Assembly: GCF_003324565.1 (NCBI RefSeq)
Contig: NZ_QOLA01000019.1
Coordinates: 98,807 to 162,806, forward strand
Direction: 5' to 3'
Source: Streptomyces sp. SDr-06
GTDB taxonomy: Bacteria > Actinomycetota > Actinomycetes > Streptomycetales > Streptomycetaceae
Length of the DNA stretch: 64,000 nt
Positions 44,063 to 52,878 of this stretch are shown here, in pieces. The translations under genes were made by a program, and so were the position numbers. The notes under the pieces are model-generated. The model searched no databases. It was not told the origin of the DNA and was given only the letters and a program-made list of their open reading frames with translations. The first letter of the stretch is position 1; each line of letters begins with the position of its first letter.

Positions 44063-44077
44063 AAAAGTCATACTTTT
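44063..44077. promoter_or_regulatory. AAAAGT-CAT-ACTTTT operator in the gntK-gntR gap
   Basis: A perfect 6-bp inverted repeat spaced by 3 bp, in the 138-bp gap between gntK and gntR, 33 bp before the gntR start. It is a probable binding site for GntR, and gluconate or 6-phosphogluconate would be the natural inducers. Confidence 0.6.
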
Positions 44078-44109
44078 GAGGCCCGATGGCCGCCCCGTAG
44101 GCTTGGCCC

Positions 44110-44811
44110 ATGACGACTCGGGCCCGGGGGCTTCACACGCATGTGCTCGACAGCCTGGGTCTGGCGATCACCGCGGGGGAGTACCCGCCGGGCAGTGTGC
44201 TGCGCACCGACGAGCTCGCCCAGCGCTTCGACGTCTCGCGCACCGTGGTCCGCGAGGTGATCCGGGTCCTCGAATCCATGTACCTGGTCGAGTCCAGGCG
44301 CCGGGTCGGCGTGACCGTCCAGCGGGCCGAGCAGTGGAACGTCTACGACCCGCAGGTCATCCGGTGGCGGCTCGCGGGCGCCGACCGGCCGCGCCAGCTG
44401 CGCTCCCTGACCGTGCTGCGCTCCGCAGTGGAGCCGGTCGCCGCCGGGCTCGCCGCGCTGCGGGCCACCCCCGCCCAGTGCGCCGACCTCACCGAGCAGG
44501 CCCTCGGCATGGTCGCCACCTCGCGCGGGCGGCAGCTGGAGGCGTACCTCGTGCACGACGTCGCCTTCCACCGGATCGTGCTCAACGCCTCCGGCAACGA
44601 GATGTTCGCCCGGCTCGGCGACGTGGTGGCCGAGGTCCTCACCGGCCGCACCCACCACCAGGTGATGTTCCCCGACCCGGATCCGGCCGCCGTCACTTTG
44701 CATGTGCGGGTGGCCGAGGCGGTGCGCGAACGCGACGCCGCGGAGGCCGAGCGGCTGACCCGGGAGATCGCGGTGGGAGCCCTCCAGGAACTGGACGTCC
44801 TCGCCCCATAG
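44110..44811 (+). CDS. gntR: GntR/FadR family regulator of gluconate use
   Basis: 233-residue FadR-type GntR protein with an N-terminal winged helix (LRTDELAQRFDVSRTVVREV, about residues 35-54) and a C-terminal FCD ligand domain (HDVAFHRIVLNASGNEMFAR). It is divergent from gntK-gntP, which is the standard layout for the gluconate repressor. ATG at 44110. Confidence 0.9.
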   Translation: MTTRARGLHTHVLDSLGLAITAGEYPPGSVLRTDELAQRFDVSRTVVREVIRVLESMYLVESRRRVGVTVQRAEQWNVYDPQVIRWRLAGADRPRQLRSLTVLRSAVEPVAAGLAALRATPAQCADLTEQALGMVATSRGRQLEAYLVHDVAFHRIVLNASGNEMFARLGDVVAEVLTGRTHHQVMFPDPDPAAVTLHVRVAEAVRERDAAEAERLTREIAVGALQELDVLAP

Positions 44812-45041
44812 GTACCCTGGGCAACAAAAAACGCTCACGGGATGCTTTTCTGTTACCTCAGAAACACCTCAAATCTGTCTCTACGTGACATTGGACACTG
44901 CCAAACTGTGCCGACAGCCGGGACCATGGGCCGTTGGTCCGTGCCATGGTGACGACTAGTCCCAGCCAAGGTGACGACCTGCATCACCGGTTAGGCCGGT
45001 CCCGCACGACCGCATGACCCCTCACAAAGGCGAACTACTCC

Positions 45042-46505
45042 ATGAGTGACCGCACCATGCCTGCGGCCGAGACCCAGAGTGCCCCCGCGGGGGCGACGAC
45101 GGGCACCCCCCACATCGACGCCGGTGACGCCGGTTACAGCAAGGACCTCAAGTCCCGCCACATCAACATGATCGCCATCGGCGGCGCGATAGGCACCGGC
45201 CTCTTCCTCGGTGCCGGCGGCCGGATGGCGGGCGCGGGCCCCTCGCTCGCCATCGCCTACGCGGTCTGCGGCGTCTTCGCCTTCTTCGTCGTACGGGCCC
45301 TGGGTGAGCTCGTGCTCTACCGCCCCTCCTCGGGTGCCTTCGTCAGTTACGCCCGTGAGTTCATGGGGGAGAAGGGCGCCTACACGGCGGGCTGGCTGTA
45401 CTTCCTGAACTGGTCGACCACCGCCGTCGCCGACATCACCGCGGCCGCGACCTATGCCCACTTCTGGGCCATGTTCAGCAGCGTTCCGCAGTGGGTCTGC
45501 GCCCTGGTCGCGCTCGCCGTCGTCCTCACCGCCAACCTCATCTCGGTGAAGTACTTCGGCGAGATGGAATTCTGGTTCGCGATCATCAAGGTCGTCGCCC
45601 TGGTCGCGTTCATGCTCGTCGGCATCTACCTCGTGGTCACCCAGCACGACGTGGACGGCGCCACCCCGGGCCTCGCCAACATCACCAGCCACGGCGGCAT
45701 CTTCCCGATGGGCATGCTGCCCATGCTGCTCGTCATCCAGGGCGTCGTCTTCGCCTACGCCTCGGTCGAGCTGTGCGGCGTCGCCGCCGGCGAGACGGAG
45801 AACCCGCACAAGATCCTGCCCAAGGCGATCAACTCGATCATGTGGCGCGTCGGCATCTTCTACGTCGGCTCGGTCGTGCTGCTCGCGCTGCTCCTCCCGT
45901 ACACCGAGTACTCCGAGAACCAGAGCCCGTTCGTCACCGTCCTGGACAAGATCGGGGTACCCGGCGCGGCCGGCGTGATGAACCTGGTGGTCCTCACCGC
46001 CGCCCTCTCCAGCCTCAACTCGGGCCTGTACTCCACCGGCCGCATCCTGCGCTCGATGTCGCTCGCGGGCTCCGCGCCCAAGTTCGTCGGCGTGATGAAC
46101 AAGGGCAAGGTCCCCTACGGCGGCGTGCTCTTCACCGCGTTCTTCGGCGTCCTCGGCGTCGCCCTCAACGGCTTCGTGCCCGACGACGCCTTCGAGATCG
46201 TGCTGAACTTCGCCTCCATCGGCATCCTCGGCACCTGGGCGATGATCATGATCTGCTCGCTGCTGTTCTGGCGCCGCGCACAGGAGGGCCGCCTCCAGCG
46301 CCCCTCCTACCAGCTGCCCTGGGCCCCGTACACGCAGATCGTGACCCTGGTCTTCCTCGCCGCCGTGGCGTTCTTGATGTGGTACGGCGGGGGAGTGGGC
46401 CGCACCACGATCTACTGCCTGCCGATCATCGCGGCGCTGCTCGTCGGCGGCTGGTACGTCGTCCGCAAGCGGGTCGGCGCGATCGCCTCGGCCTTGGAGA
46501 AGTAG
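45042..46505 (+). CDS. amino acid permease (AAT family)
   Basis: 487-residue transporter with twelve membrane segments. The opening LKSRHINMIAIGGAIGTGLF and the motif FAYASVELCGVAAGETENP are typical of the AAT family, which moves asparagine, GABA or aromatic amino acids. Substrate not assigned. It has a 230-bp leader that carries its own promoter, and a perfect 16-bp terminator stem follows 19 bp after the stop. Confidence 0.92.
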   Translation: MSDRTMPAAETQSAPAGATTGTPHIDAGDAGYSKDLKSRHINMIAIGGAIGTGLFLGAGGRMAGAGPSLAIAYAVCGVFAFFVVRALGELVLYRPSSGAFVSYAREFMGEKGAYTAGWLYFLNWSTTAVADITAAATYAHFWAMFSSVPQWVCALVALAVVLTANLISVKYFGEMEFWFAIIKVVALVAFMLVGIYLVVTQHDVDGATPGLANITSHGGIFPMGMLPMLLVIQGVVFAYASVELCGVAAGETENPHKILPKAINSIMWRVGIFYVGSVVLLALLLPYTEYSENQSPFVTVLDKIGVPGAAGVMNLVVLTAALSSLNSGLYSTGRILRSMSLAGSAPKFVGVMNKGKVPYGGVLFTAFFGVLGVALNGFVPDDAFEIVLNFASIGILGTWAMIMICSLLFWRRAQEGRLQRPSYQLPWAPYTQIVTLVFLAAVAFLMWYGGGVGRTTIYCLPIIAALLVGGWYVVRKRVGAIASALEK

Positions 46506-46524
46506 TCCCACCCAGGCCTGCCGA

Positions 46525-46560
46525 GAGGGCGGCACCCCGGTTCGCCGGGGTGCCGCCCTC
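46525..46560. terminator. bidirectional terminator hairpin
   Basis: GAGGGCGGCACCCCGG, a TTCG loop, then its perfect 16-bp complement, followed by TTCGC. It separates the plus-strand permease from the minus-strand TetR gene. Confidence 0.85.
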
Positions 46561-46582
46561 TTCGCATGCGCGGCGGGAGGCC

Positions 46583-47290
46583 TCAGGCCCGCACGTGCCC
46601 CAGCCGGGCCGCGGCCGCCGCGAGCATCATCTCCAGGGCCGCCGGATAGGCGCTGCGGCCCATCTCCGCCACCAGCGTCGGCGCGGTCGCCGCCACATGC
46701 GGATGGGAGCGGGCCGGAAGCCGCGCGTACTTCTCCCGCCAGGCCCGCTCCTCCTGGGCCCGGGAGCGCGTCGGCAGCGTGAGCACGGCCGCGTCGAGCG
46801 CCGCGAAGGACAGGGCCTGGTCGACGAAGACGTGGTAGATCCGCACCGCCTCCGCGTCCGGGAACCCGGCGCCGCGCAGGATCCCGAGGATCATCTCCAC
46901 CGACCGCATCTCGTTGACCCGCCCGGTCACCCGGGTGCAGGTCAGCAGCGCCGCCTGCGGATGGGCCTGGTAGTCGGCGTGGATGCGCAGGCCGAGCGAG
47001 CGCAGGTCGGCCCGCCACTCGCCGGTCGGCCGCCAGGAGCGCAGGGTGCGGCCGATGAGCTCGTCGGCCACCGCGAGCAGCAGGTCGTCGGTGTCGTGGA
47101 AGTACCGGTAGAGCGCGCTCGGATCCGCGCCCAGGGCCGTACCCAGCCGGCGCACGGTCAGCGCCGCCGCACCGTGCTCGCCGATCAGCCGCAGCGCCGT
47201 CTCGACGATCAGCTCCTCGGACAGCACCGTGCCCCGCTTGGTGGGCCGACGGCGCCGCCGCTCCCCGTCCGCCACGACTCGCTCGCTCAT
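46583..47290 (-). CDS. TetR family regulator
   Basis: 235-residue TetR protein with a helix-turn-helix at LTVRRLGTALGADPSALYRY, followed by FHDTDDLLLAVADELIG. The C-terminal part resembles the TetR_C group seen in several actinobacterial repressors. ATG at 47290 (MSERVVADGERRRR). It is divergent from the APC permease gene at 47408, with a CAAC-N3-GTTG element between them, so it may control that gene. Confidence 0.88.
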   Translation of the reverse strand: MSERVVADGERRRRRPTKRGTVLSEELIVETALRLIGEHGAAALTVRRLGTALGADPSALYRYFHDTDDLLLAVADELIGRTLRSWRPTGEWRADLRSLGLRIHADYQAHPQAALLTCTRVTGRVNEMRSVEMILGILRGAGFPDAEAVRIYHVFVDQALSFAALDAAVLTLPTRSRAQEERAWREKYARLPARSHPHVAATAPTLVAEMGRSAYPAALEMMLAAAAARLGHVRA

Positions 47291-47321
47291 GCGCCGCACC
47301 CTACGAACCGCCGCCCATTAT

Positions 47322-47336
47322 GACAACAGCGTTGAC
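47322..47336. promoter_or_regulatory. imperfect palindrome between TetR and permease genes
   Basis: GACAACAGCGTTGAC, with CAAC-N3-GTTG core arms, in the 117-bp gap between the divergent TetR and permease starts. A candidate operator. Confidence 0.4.
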
Positions 47337-47407
47337 GCAACGGTCCGGCGGCGAGTTCGATGTGCCGCCATCGGGGCCGACGAGCGCCCCTTCGCGAAGG
47401 AGCGTCC

Positions 47408-48907
47408 GTGAGCACTCCCTACGGCAGTGACCCGCCCGTTCTGCGCAAGAGCCTCGGCGTCCTCGACGGCGTCGCGATAGCCGCCTCCTCCACGGCGGCC
47501 ACCACCAGCATCGGCATCGGACTCGGCGTCACGGCCGGCGCGGTGGGCCTGCACCTCCCGATCGTCATGCTGCTCGCGTTCGTGCCGATCCTCGGCATCG
47601 CGAGCGCCTACACGCGGCTCAACAAGGTCGAGCCCAACATGGGCAGCGGCTATGTGTGGGTGGGCCGCTCGCTCAACCCCTGGCTGGGCTTCCTCACCGG
47701 CTGGATCGGCATCGTCTCGACGGTCGTCTTCCTCTCCTACACCACCGCCGTCACCGGCTCCGCCCTCATCCAACTGGCGGGCGAGAGCGGTCTGCACGAG
47801 GTCGGCGGGCTGCGCCTGGACCCCGACTCCACCGCCCAGTCCACCGCGCTGGGCATCGTGGTCCTGGTCGCCGTCACCTTCACCGCGGTCGTGGGCACCC
47901 GCTCGGCGGCCACCCTGCAGAAGTGGCTCCTGGTCTTCGAGTACGCCGTGCTGCTCGGCTTCTGCGGCGACGGCCTGCTCAGGGGCCCGCACCCCTTCAG
48001 CCTCGACTGGCTCAACCCCTTCACCATCCCCTCCGGTCAGGCCCTCGCCCAGGGACTGCTGCTCTCCGTCTTCTGCTACTGGGGGTTCGAGTCGACCTTC
48101 AGCGTGAACGAGGAGATCCGGAACCCCGAGGACGCCTCCAAGGCCGGACTCATCACCCTGTTCACCATGCTCGGCCTGTTCCTCCTCGGCTCCTTCTCCT
48201 TCCAACGGGTACTCTCCGCCGACGAGCTGGTGGGACACGGCGCCCAGGGCCTCACCTTCTTCGGCGACCGGCTCGCCGGTCAGCCGCTCGCCGCCCTCCC
48301 CCTGGTGGCCCTGACCTTCTCGGCCGTCGCCTCGCTCCAGTCCGGCGTCATCCCCACCGTGCGCGGCATGTTCGCGATGAGCCGCGACCGCACGCTGGGC
48401 CCGCTGTGGCTCAAGGTCAGCCCCCGGTACGGGACCCCGGCGGCGGGCACCGTCGCCATCGGCTCCGTGGCGGCGGCCATCGCCGTCCTCTCGCTGCTCA
48501 TCCCCAAGATCGGCGACCTGATCCTGGCGTCCGTCAACGCCATCGGGATCGTGGTGTCCCTCTACTACGCGCTGACCGCCCTGGCCGCGGCGAGCCGATT
48601 CCGCGGCGCCCTGAAGGAGAGCGCCGGCGAGGCGGTGCGCGCCGTCGTCATCCCGGTCCTCAGCGCCCTGTTCCTGCTCGGCCTCGGCGGCTACCTCGGC
48701 TGGACCTTCTACACCTCCGCCGACCACTTCGAAGTCAGCCCCGACAACGGCTGGTTCATGCTCCTGTGCCCCGCGGTGATGGTGCTCAGCGGGGTGGCCG
48801 CGGCCGCCTGGGCCAAGTGGGTGAGGAAATCACCGTACTTCGTCACCGGCCGCTCGACCATGGAGGACGACCCGCCGCCCCTGGGCGCCTCCCCCGAAAC
48901 CGTCTGA
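47408..48907 (+). CDS. APC family permease
   Basis: 499-residue transporter with about twelve membrane segments. The family motif GIVSTVVFLSYTTAVTGSAL and the later WGFESTFSVNEEIRNPEDAS fit APC permeases for amino acids or amines. GTG at 47408 follows AAGGAG. It precedes the amidohydrolase gene by 25 bp, so the pair could import and hydrolyse an amide or related compound. A TetR is divergent. Confidence 0.9.
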   Translation: MSTPYGSDPPVLRKSLGVLDGVAIAASSTAATTSIGIGLGVTAGAVGLHLPIVMLLAFVPILGIASAYTRLNKVEPNMGSGYVWVGRSLNPWLGFLTGWIGIVSTVVFLSYTTAVTGSALIQLAGESGLHEVGGLRLDPDSTAQSTALGIVVLVAVTFTAVVGTRSAATLQKWLLVFEYAVLLGFCGDGLLRGPHPFSLDWLNPFTIPSGQALAQGLLLSVFCYWGFESTFSVNEEIRNPEDASKAGLITLFTMLGLFLLGSFSFQRVLSADELVGHGAQGLTFFGDRLAGQPLAALPLVALTFSAVASLQSGVIPTVRGMFAMSRDRTLGPLWLKVSPRYGTPAAGTVAIGSVAAAIAVLSLLIPKIGDLILASVNAIGIVVSLYYALTALAAASRFRGALKESAGEAVRAVVIPVLSALFLLGLGGYLGWTFYTSADHFEVSPDNGWFMLLCPAVMVLSGVAAAAWAKWVRKSPYFVTGRSTMEDDPPPLGASPETV

Positions 48908-48932
48908 CCCCTTCGCACCACCTCCGCACAGA

Positions 48933-50588
48933 ATGGATCCGCGCATGCGCCACACCCCCGCCGACCTCGTCTTCACCGGCGGTCCGGTCCTCACCCTGGA
49001 CGCCGCCCGCTCCCGCGCCACCACGGTGGCCGTCACCGGGGACCGGATCACCGCCGTCGGCCACGACGAGGTGCGCGAACTGATCGGCCCGAGGACCGAA
49101 GTCGTCGACCTCGCGGGCAAGTTGCTGATCCCCGGCTTCCAGGACGCCCACGTCCACCCGGTGTCGGCGGGCATAGAACTGGCGCGCTGCGACCTCACCG
49201 GCCTGCGCACGGCGGCCGACACCCTCGCGGCCGTACGGGCCTACGCCGACGCCCACCCCGACCAGGAGTGGATCACCGGCGGCGGCTGGTCCATGGAAGC
49301 CTTCGAGGGCGGCAGCCCCACCCGCGACCTCCTCGACCGCGTCGTGCCCGACCGCCCCGTCTACCTCCCCAACCGGGACCACCACGGCGCCTGGGTCAAC
49401 ACCCCCGCCCTCACGCTCGCCCACATCACCCGGGACACCCCCGACCCCGCCGACGGCCGTATCGAGCGCGACGCGTCCGGCGAGCCCACCGGGCTGCTCC
49501 AGGAAGGGGCCATGGACCTGGTCGGCCGGTTCACCCCCCGCTCCACCCCCGCCGAACGGCTCGCGGCCCTGCTGCGCGCCCAGGCCCACCTCCACTCGTA
49601 CGGGATCACCGCTTGGCAGGACGCGATCGTGGGCCGCTTCGGCTCCATGGACGACCCCGCGGACGCCTATGTGAGGGCCGCCCGCGACGGCTCGCTCACC
49701 GCCCGGGTGGCCGGAGCGCTGTGGTGGGACCGCGAGCGCGGCGCCGAGCAGATCGCCGAACTCGTCGAGCGACGGCGGGAGTTGGGCCACGGCAGGTTCC
49801 GGGCCGGATCGGTGAAGATCATGCTGGACGGGGTGGCCGAGACCGGCACCGCGGCCCTGCTCGGTCCCTACCTCGACGCCTGCGGCTGCGCCACCGCCAA
49901 CACCGGCACCAGCTTCGTCGACCCCGCCGAACTGCGCGCCTACGTGACGCGGCTGGACGCGCTCGGCTTCCAGGCCCACTTCCACGCGCTCGGCGACCGC
50001 GCCGTACGCGAGGCGCTCGACGCGGTGCGGGCGGCCCGTGAGGCCAACGGGTGGAGCGACACCCGCCCGCACCTCGCCCACCTCCAGATCGTGCACCCCG
50101 ACGACATCGGCCGCTTCCGCGAGCTCGGCGCGACCGCCAACATCCAGCCCCTGTGGGCCTCGCACGAACCCCAGATGGACGAGCTGACCATCCCCTTCCT
50201 CGGCGCGGAACGGGCCGGGTGGCAGTACCCGTTCGCGGCGCTGCTCCGCTCCGGGGCGACCGTGGCGGCGGGCTCCGACTGGCCGGTCAGCAGCCCCGAC
50301 CCGATGGAGGGCATCCACACGGCGGTGAACCGGATCGCGCCCGGCGAGCAGGGCCCGGTGTTCCTGCCCGACCAGCGCATCACCCTGACCGCCGCGTTCG
50401 CCGCGTACACCGCGGGAACCGCCTATGTGAACCACCTCGACGACACCGGCTCGATCCGCGCGGGCGCCCTCGCCGACCTGGCGGTGCTCGACCGCGACCC
50501 GTACGCGGGGCCGCCGCAGGAGATCGGCGCGACCCGGGTGCTCGCGACCTACGTCGGCGGCGAGCGGGTGCACGAGGCCACCTCATAG
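48933..50588 (+). CDS. amidohydrolase (YtcJ-like)
   Basis: 551-residue metal-dependent hydrolase of the amidohydrolase superfamily. The metal site is seen at PGFQDAHVHPVSAG, and later residues at FHALGDRAVREALDAV and GSDWPVSSPDPMEG. YtcJ-type members hydrolyse amides or exo-amidic compounds, but the substrate here is unknown. It follows the permease gene by 25 bp, and a 44-bp gap separates it from the mycothiol dehydrogenase gene. An ATG at 48945 is an alternative start. Confidence 0.87.
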   Translation: MDPRMRHTPADLVFTGGPVLTLDAARSRATTVAVTGDRITAVGHDEVRELIGPRTEVVDLAGKLLIPGFQDAHVHPVSAGIELARCDLTGLRTAADTLAAVRAYADAHPDQEWITGGGWSMEAFEGGSPTRDLLDRVVPDRPVYLPNRDHHGAWVNTPALTLAHITRDTPDPADGRIERDASGEPTGLLQEGAMDLVGRFTPRSTPAERLAALLRAQAHLHSYGITAWQDAIVGRFGSMDDPADAYVRAARDGSLTARVAGALWWDRERGAEQIAELVERRRELGHGRFRAGSVKIMLDGVAETGTAALLGPYLDACGCATANTGTSFVDPAELRAYVTRLDALGFQAHFHALGDRAVREALDAVRAAREANGWSDTRPHLAHLQIVHPDDIGRFRELGATANIQPLWASHEPQMDELTIPFLGAERAGWQYPFAALLRSGATVAAGSDWPVSSPDPMEGIHTAVNRIAPGEQGPVFLPDQRITLTAAFAAYTAGTAYVNHLDDTGSIRAGALADLAVLDRDPYAGPPQEIGATRVLATYVGGERVHEATS

Positions 50589-50632
50589 GGTGTTCCCGAT
50601 ACACCCGACGGCACGGAACAGGGAGTGGCGGC

Positions 50633-51718
50633 ATGTCGCAGCAGGTCCAAGGGGTCATCGCACCGGGGAAGAACCAGCCCGTACGGGTCGAGACCATCGT
50701 GGTGCCGGACCCGGGCCCCGGTGAGGCGGTGGTGCGGATCCAGGCCTGCGGCGTCTGCCACACCGACCTGCACTACAAGCAGGGCGGCATCAACGACGAC
50801 TTCCCGTTCCTGCTCGGCCACGAGGCGTCCGGGATCGTGGAGTCGGTGGGCGAGGGCGTCACCGACGTCGCGCCCGGCGACTTCGTGATCCTCAACTGGC
50901 GTGCGGTGTGCGGGAGCTGCCGCGCCTGCCTGCGCGGTCGCCCGCAGTACTGCTTCAACACCCACAACGCCCGGCAGCGGATGACCCTGCTCGACGGCAC
51001 CGAGCTCTCGCCCGCGCTCGGCATCGGCGCGTTCGCCGAGAAGACCCTGGTCGCGGCGGGCCAGTGCACCAAGGTCGACCCCGCCGTCTCGCCGGCGGTG
51101 GCGGGCCTGCTCGGCTGCGGAGTCATGGCCGGCATCGGCGCGGCCATCAACACCGGCAACGTCGGCCGGGGCGACTCGGTCGCCGTCATCGGCTGTGGCG
51201 GAGTCGGCGACGCGGCGATCGTCGGAGCCCGGCTCGCGGGCGCGGCCAGGATCATCGCCGTCGACATCGACGACCGCAAGCTCGCGACGGCCGAGACCAT
51301 GGGCGCCACGCACACGGTCAACTCCCGTACGCGGGACGCCGTCGAGGCGATCCGGGAGCTGACCGGCGGCAACGGGGCGGACGTCGTCATCGAGGCGGTC
51401 GGCCACCCCGAGACGTACAAGCAGGCGTTCTACGCCCGCGACCTGGCGGGCACGGTCGTCCTGGTCGGCGTGCCGACCCCCGAGATGACCCTGGAGCTCC
51501 CGCTCCTGGACGTATTCGGCCGCGGCGGCGCCCTGAAGTCCTCCTGGTACGGCGACTGCCTGCCCTCGCGCGACTTCCCGATGCTGATCGACCTGCACCA
51601 GCAGGGGCGGATCGACCTCGGGGCGTTCGTCACCGAGACGATCGCGCTGGACGAGGTCGAGAAGGCCTTCGAGCGGATGCACGAAGGCGATGTGCTGCGC
51701 TCGGTGGTGGAGTTCTGA
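50633..51718 (+). CDS. S-(hydroxymethyl)mycothiol dehydrogenase
   Basis: 361-residue zinc MDR enzyme that oxidises the formaldehyde-mycothiol adduct to S-formylmycothiol. The structural zinc lobe is CGSCRACLRGRPQYC, the catalytic zinc region starts CGVCHTDLHYKQGG, and the Rossmann motif is IGCGGVGDAAIVGAR. The sequence is close to the actinobacterial mycothiol-dependent formaldehyde dehydrogenase family (MscR-type). The MBL hydrolase gene overlaps its stop by one base, a known pairing for formaldehyde detoxification. ATG at 50633 has GGGAG upstream. Confidence 0.93.
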   Translation: MSQQVQGVIAPGKNQPVRVETIVVPDPGPGEAVVRIQACGVCHTDLHYKQGGINDDFPFLLGHEASGIVESVGEGVTDVAPGDFVILNWRAVCGSCRACLRGRPQYCFNTHNARQRMTLLDGTELSPALGIGAFAEKTLVAAGQCTKVDPAVSPAVAGLLGCGVMAGIGAAINTGNVGRGDSVAVIGCGGVGDAAIVGARLAGAARIIAVDIDDRKLATAETMGATHTVNSRTRDAVEAIRELTGGNGADVVIEAVGHPETYKQAFYARDLAGTVVLVGVPTPEMTLELPLLDVFGRGGALKSSWYGDCLPSRDFPMLIDLHQQGRIDLGAFVTETIALDEVEKAFERMHEGDVLRSVVEF

Positions 51719-52353
51719 TGACTGTTCGCACGCGTATCGATCATCTGGTCACGTCCGGCACGTTCGCTCTGGACGGCGGCACCTGGGACGTCGACAACAA
51801 CGTGTGGATCGTCGGCGACGACGAGGAGGCCGTGGTCATCGACGCGGCCCACGACGCGGAGGCGATCCTGGCGGCACTGGGCGGGCGCAGGCTCAAGGCG
51901 ATCCTCTGCACGCACGCCCACAACGACCACATCGACGCGGCCCCCGCCCTCTCGGACGCGACGGGCGCGCCGGTCCTGCTGCACCCCGCCGACCTCCCGC
52001 TCTGGAAGCAGACCCACCCCTCGCGCCTCCCGGACGGCGAACTGTCGGACGGGGAGAGCCTGTCGGTCGCCGATGTGGCCCTTGAGGTGCTCCACACCCC
52101 GGGCCACGCCCCGGGCGCGGTCTGCCTGTACGCCCCGGCGCTGGGCACGGTCTTCACCGGCGACACCCTGTTCGCCGGCGGCCCCGGCGCGACGGGCCGC
52201 TCGTTCTCGGACTTCCCGACGATCATCGACTCGATCCGGAACCGGCTGCTGTCCCTGCCGCCCGGGACGGCGGTCCGTACGGGGCACGGGGACGGCACGA
52301 CGGTCGGGGCGGAGGCCCCGCACCTGGAGGAGTGGCTCACCCGAGGCCACTGA
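51718..52353 (+). CDS. MBL-fold hydrolase (S-formylmycothiol hydrolase partner)
   Basis: 211-residue metallo-beta-lactamase-fold protein with the metal-binding THAHNDHID motif and later TPGHAPGAVCLY and FTGDTLFAGG. The start overlaps the dehydrogenase stop (TGATG), so the two are translationally linked, the same pairing seen in other actinobacteria. It may hydrolyse S-formylmycothiol to formate and mycothiol. This is inferred from the neighbour. Confidence 0.9.
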   Translation: MTVRTRIDHLVTSGTFALDGGTWDVDNNVWIVGDDEEAVVIDAAHDAEAILAALGGRRLKAILCTHAHNDHIDAAPALSDATGAPVLLHPADLPLWKQTHPSRLPDGELSDGESLSVADVALEVLHTPGHAPGAVCLYAPALGTVFTGDTLFAGGPGATGRSFSDFPTIIDSIRNRLLSLPPGTAVRTGHGDGTTVGAEAPHLEEWLTRGH

Positions 52354-52878
52354 CCCCGTGCCCCCGGGGGGGGTGCGCTCCGCCCCGGGGCGCGCCCCGG
52401 CCCCCTGTCGCCCTTCGGCCCGCGGACCGTAACCGGCTGGTCGCGCAGTTCCCCGCGCCCCTGAACCCGCCTTCGTGCGCGGGCCGTGCGTGGTCGCTCG
52501 CGCAGTTCCCCGCGCCCCTGGCGGTGCTGGTGCTGGGCGGTATTTTCAGCCTGTCATGGGGGTCCCCCCTGGCCCTTGAGGCCTTGGGGGAGTTTGAGGA
52601 CGAGCGCCGTTCAGGCGCGATCGGGGTCTGGGGCGGAGCCCCGGGGGTTCTGGTCAGCCCCTGAACCCGCCTTCGGCCTGCGGGCCGTGGCCGGCTGGTC
52701 GCGCAGTTCCCCGCGCCCCTGGCGGTGCTGGTGCTGGCCAGTGTGGGCATCTTTAGCCTGTCCGGCGTTTGAGGACGAGCGCCCTTTAGGCGCGATCGGG
52801 GTCTGGGGCGGAGCCCCAGGAGTCTCCGTCAGCCCACACACCCCCGGAGGGTCTCGGGGAGGGGCGGGGCGGGGAGAG
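52354..52878. other. gene-free stretch containing tandem intergenic repeats
   Basis: Dominated by two copies of the intergenic repeat and flanking G/C-rich filler. The frames that run through it are not gene-like. It separates the formaldehyde operon from the convergent fucose-type operon. Confidence 0.6.
52436..52825 (+). repeat. tandem streptomycete intergenic repeats (two copies)
   Basis: The string GCGCAGTTCCCCGCGCCCCT occurs at 52443, 52500 and 52701, and GAGGACGAGCGCC followed by AGGCGCGATCGGGGTCTGGG and GCGGAGCCCC occurs at about 52593-52652 and 52768-52825. Each unit is partly self-complementary and can fold. One inverted copy is at 28.4 kb, so they are a dispersed family in this genome and not a gene. 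Confidence 0.85.

Noticed and set aside
52354..52878. Long open frames through the repeat region
   Set aside because: They follow the G/C-rich repeats, have no plausible start or domain, and lie within a repeat present elsewhere.
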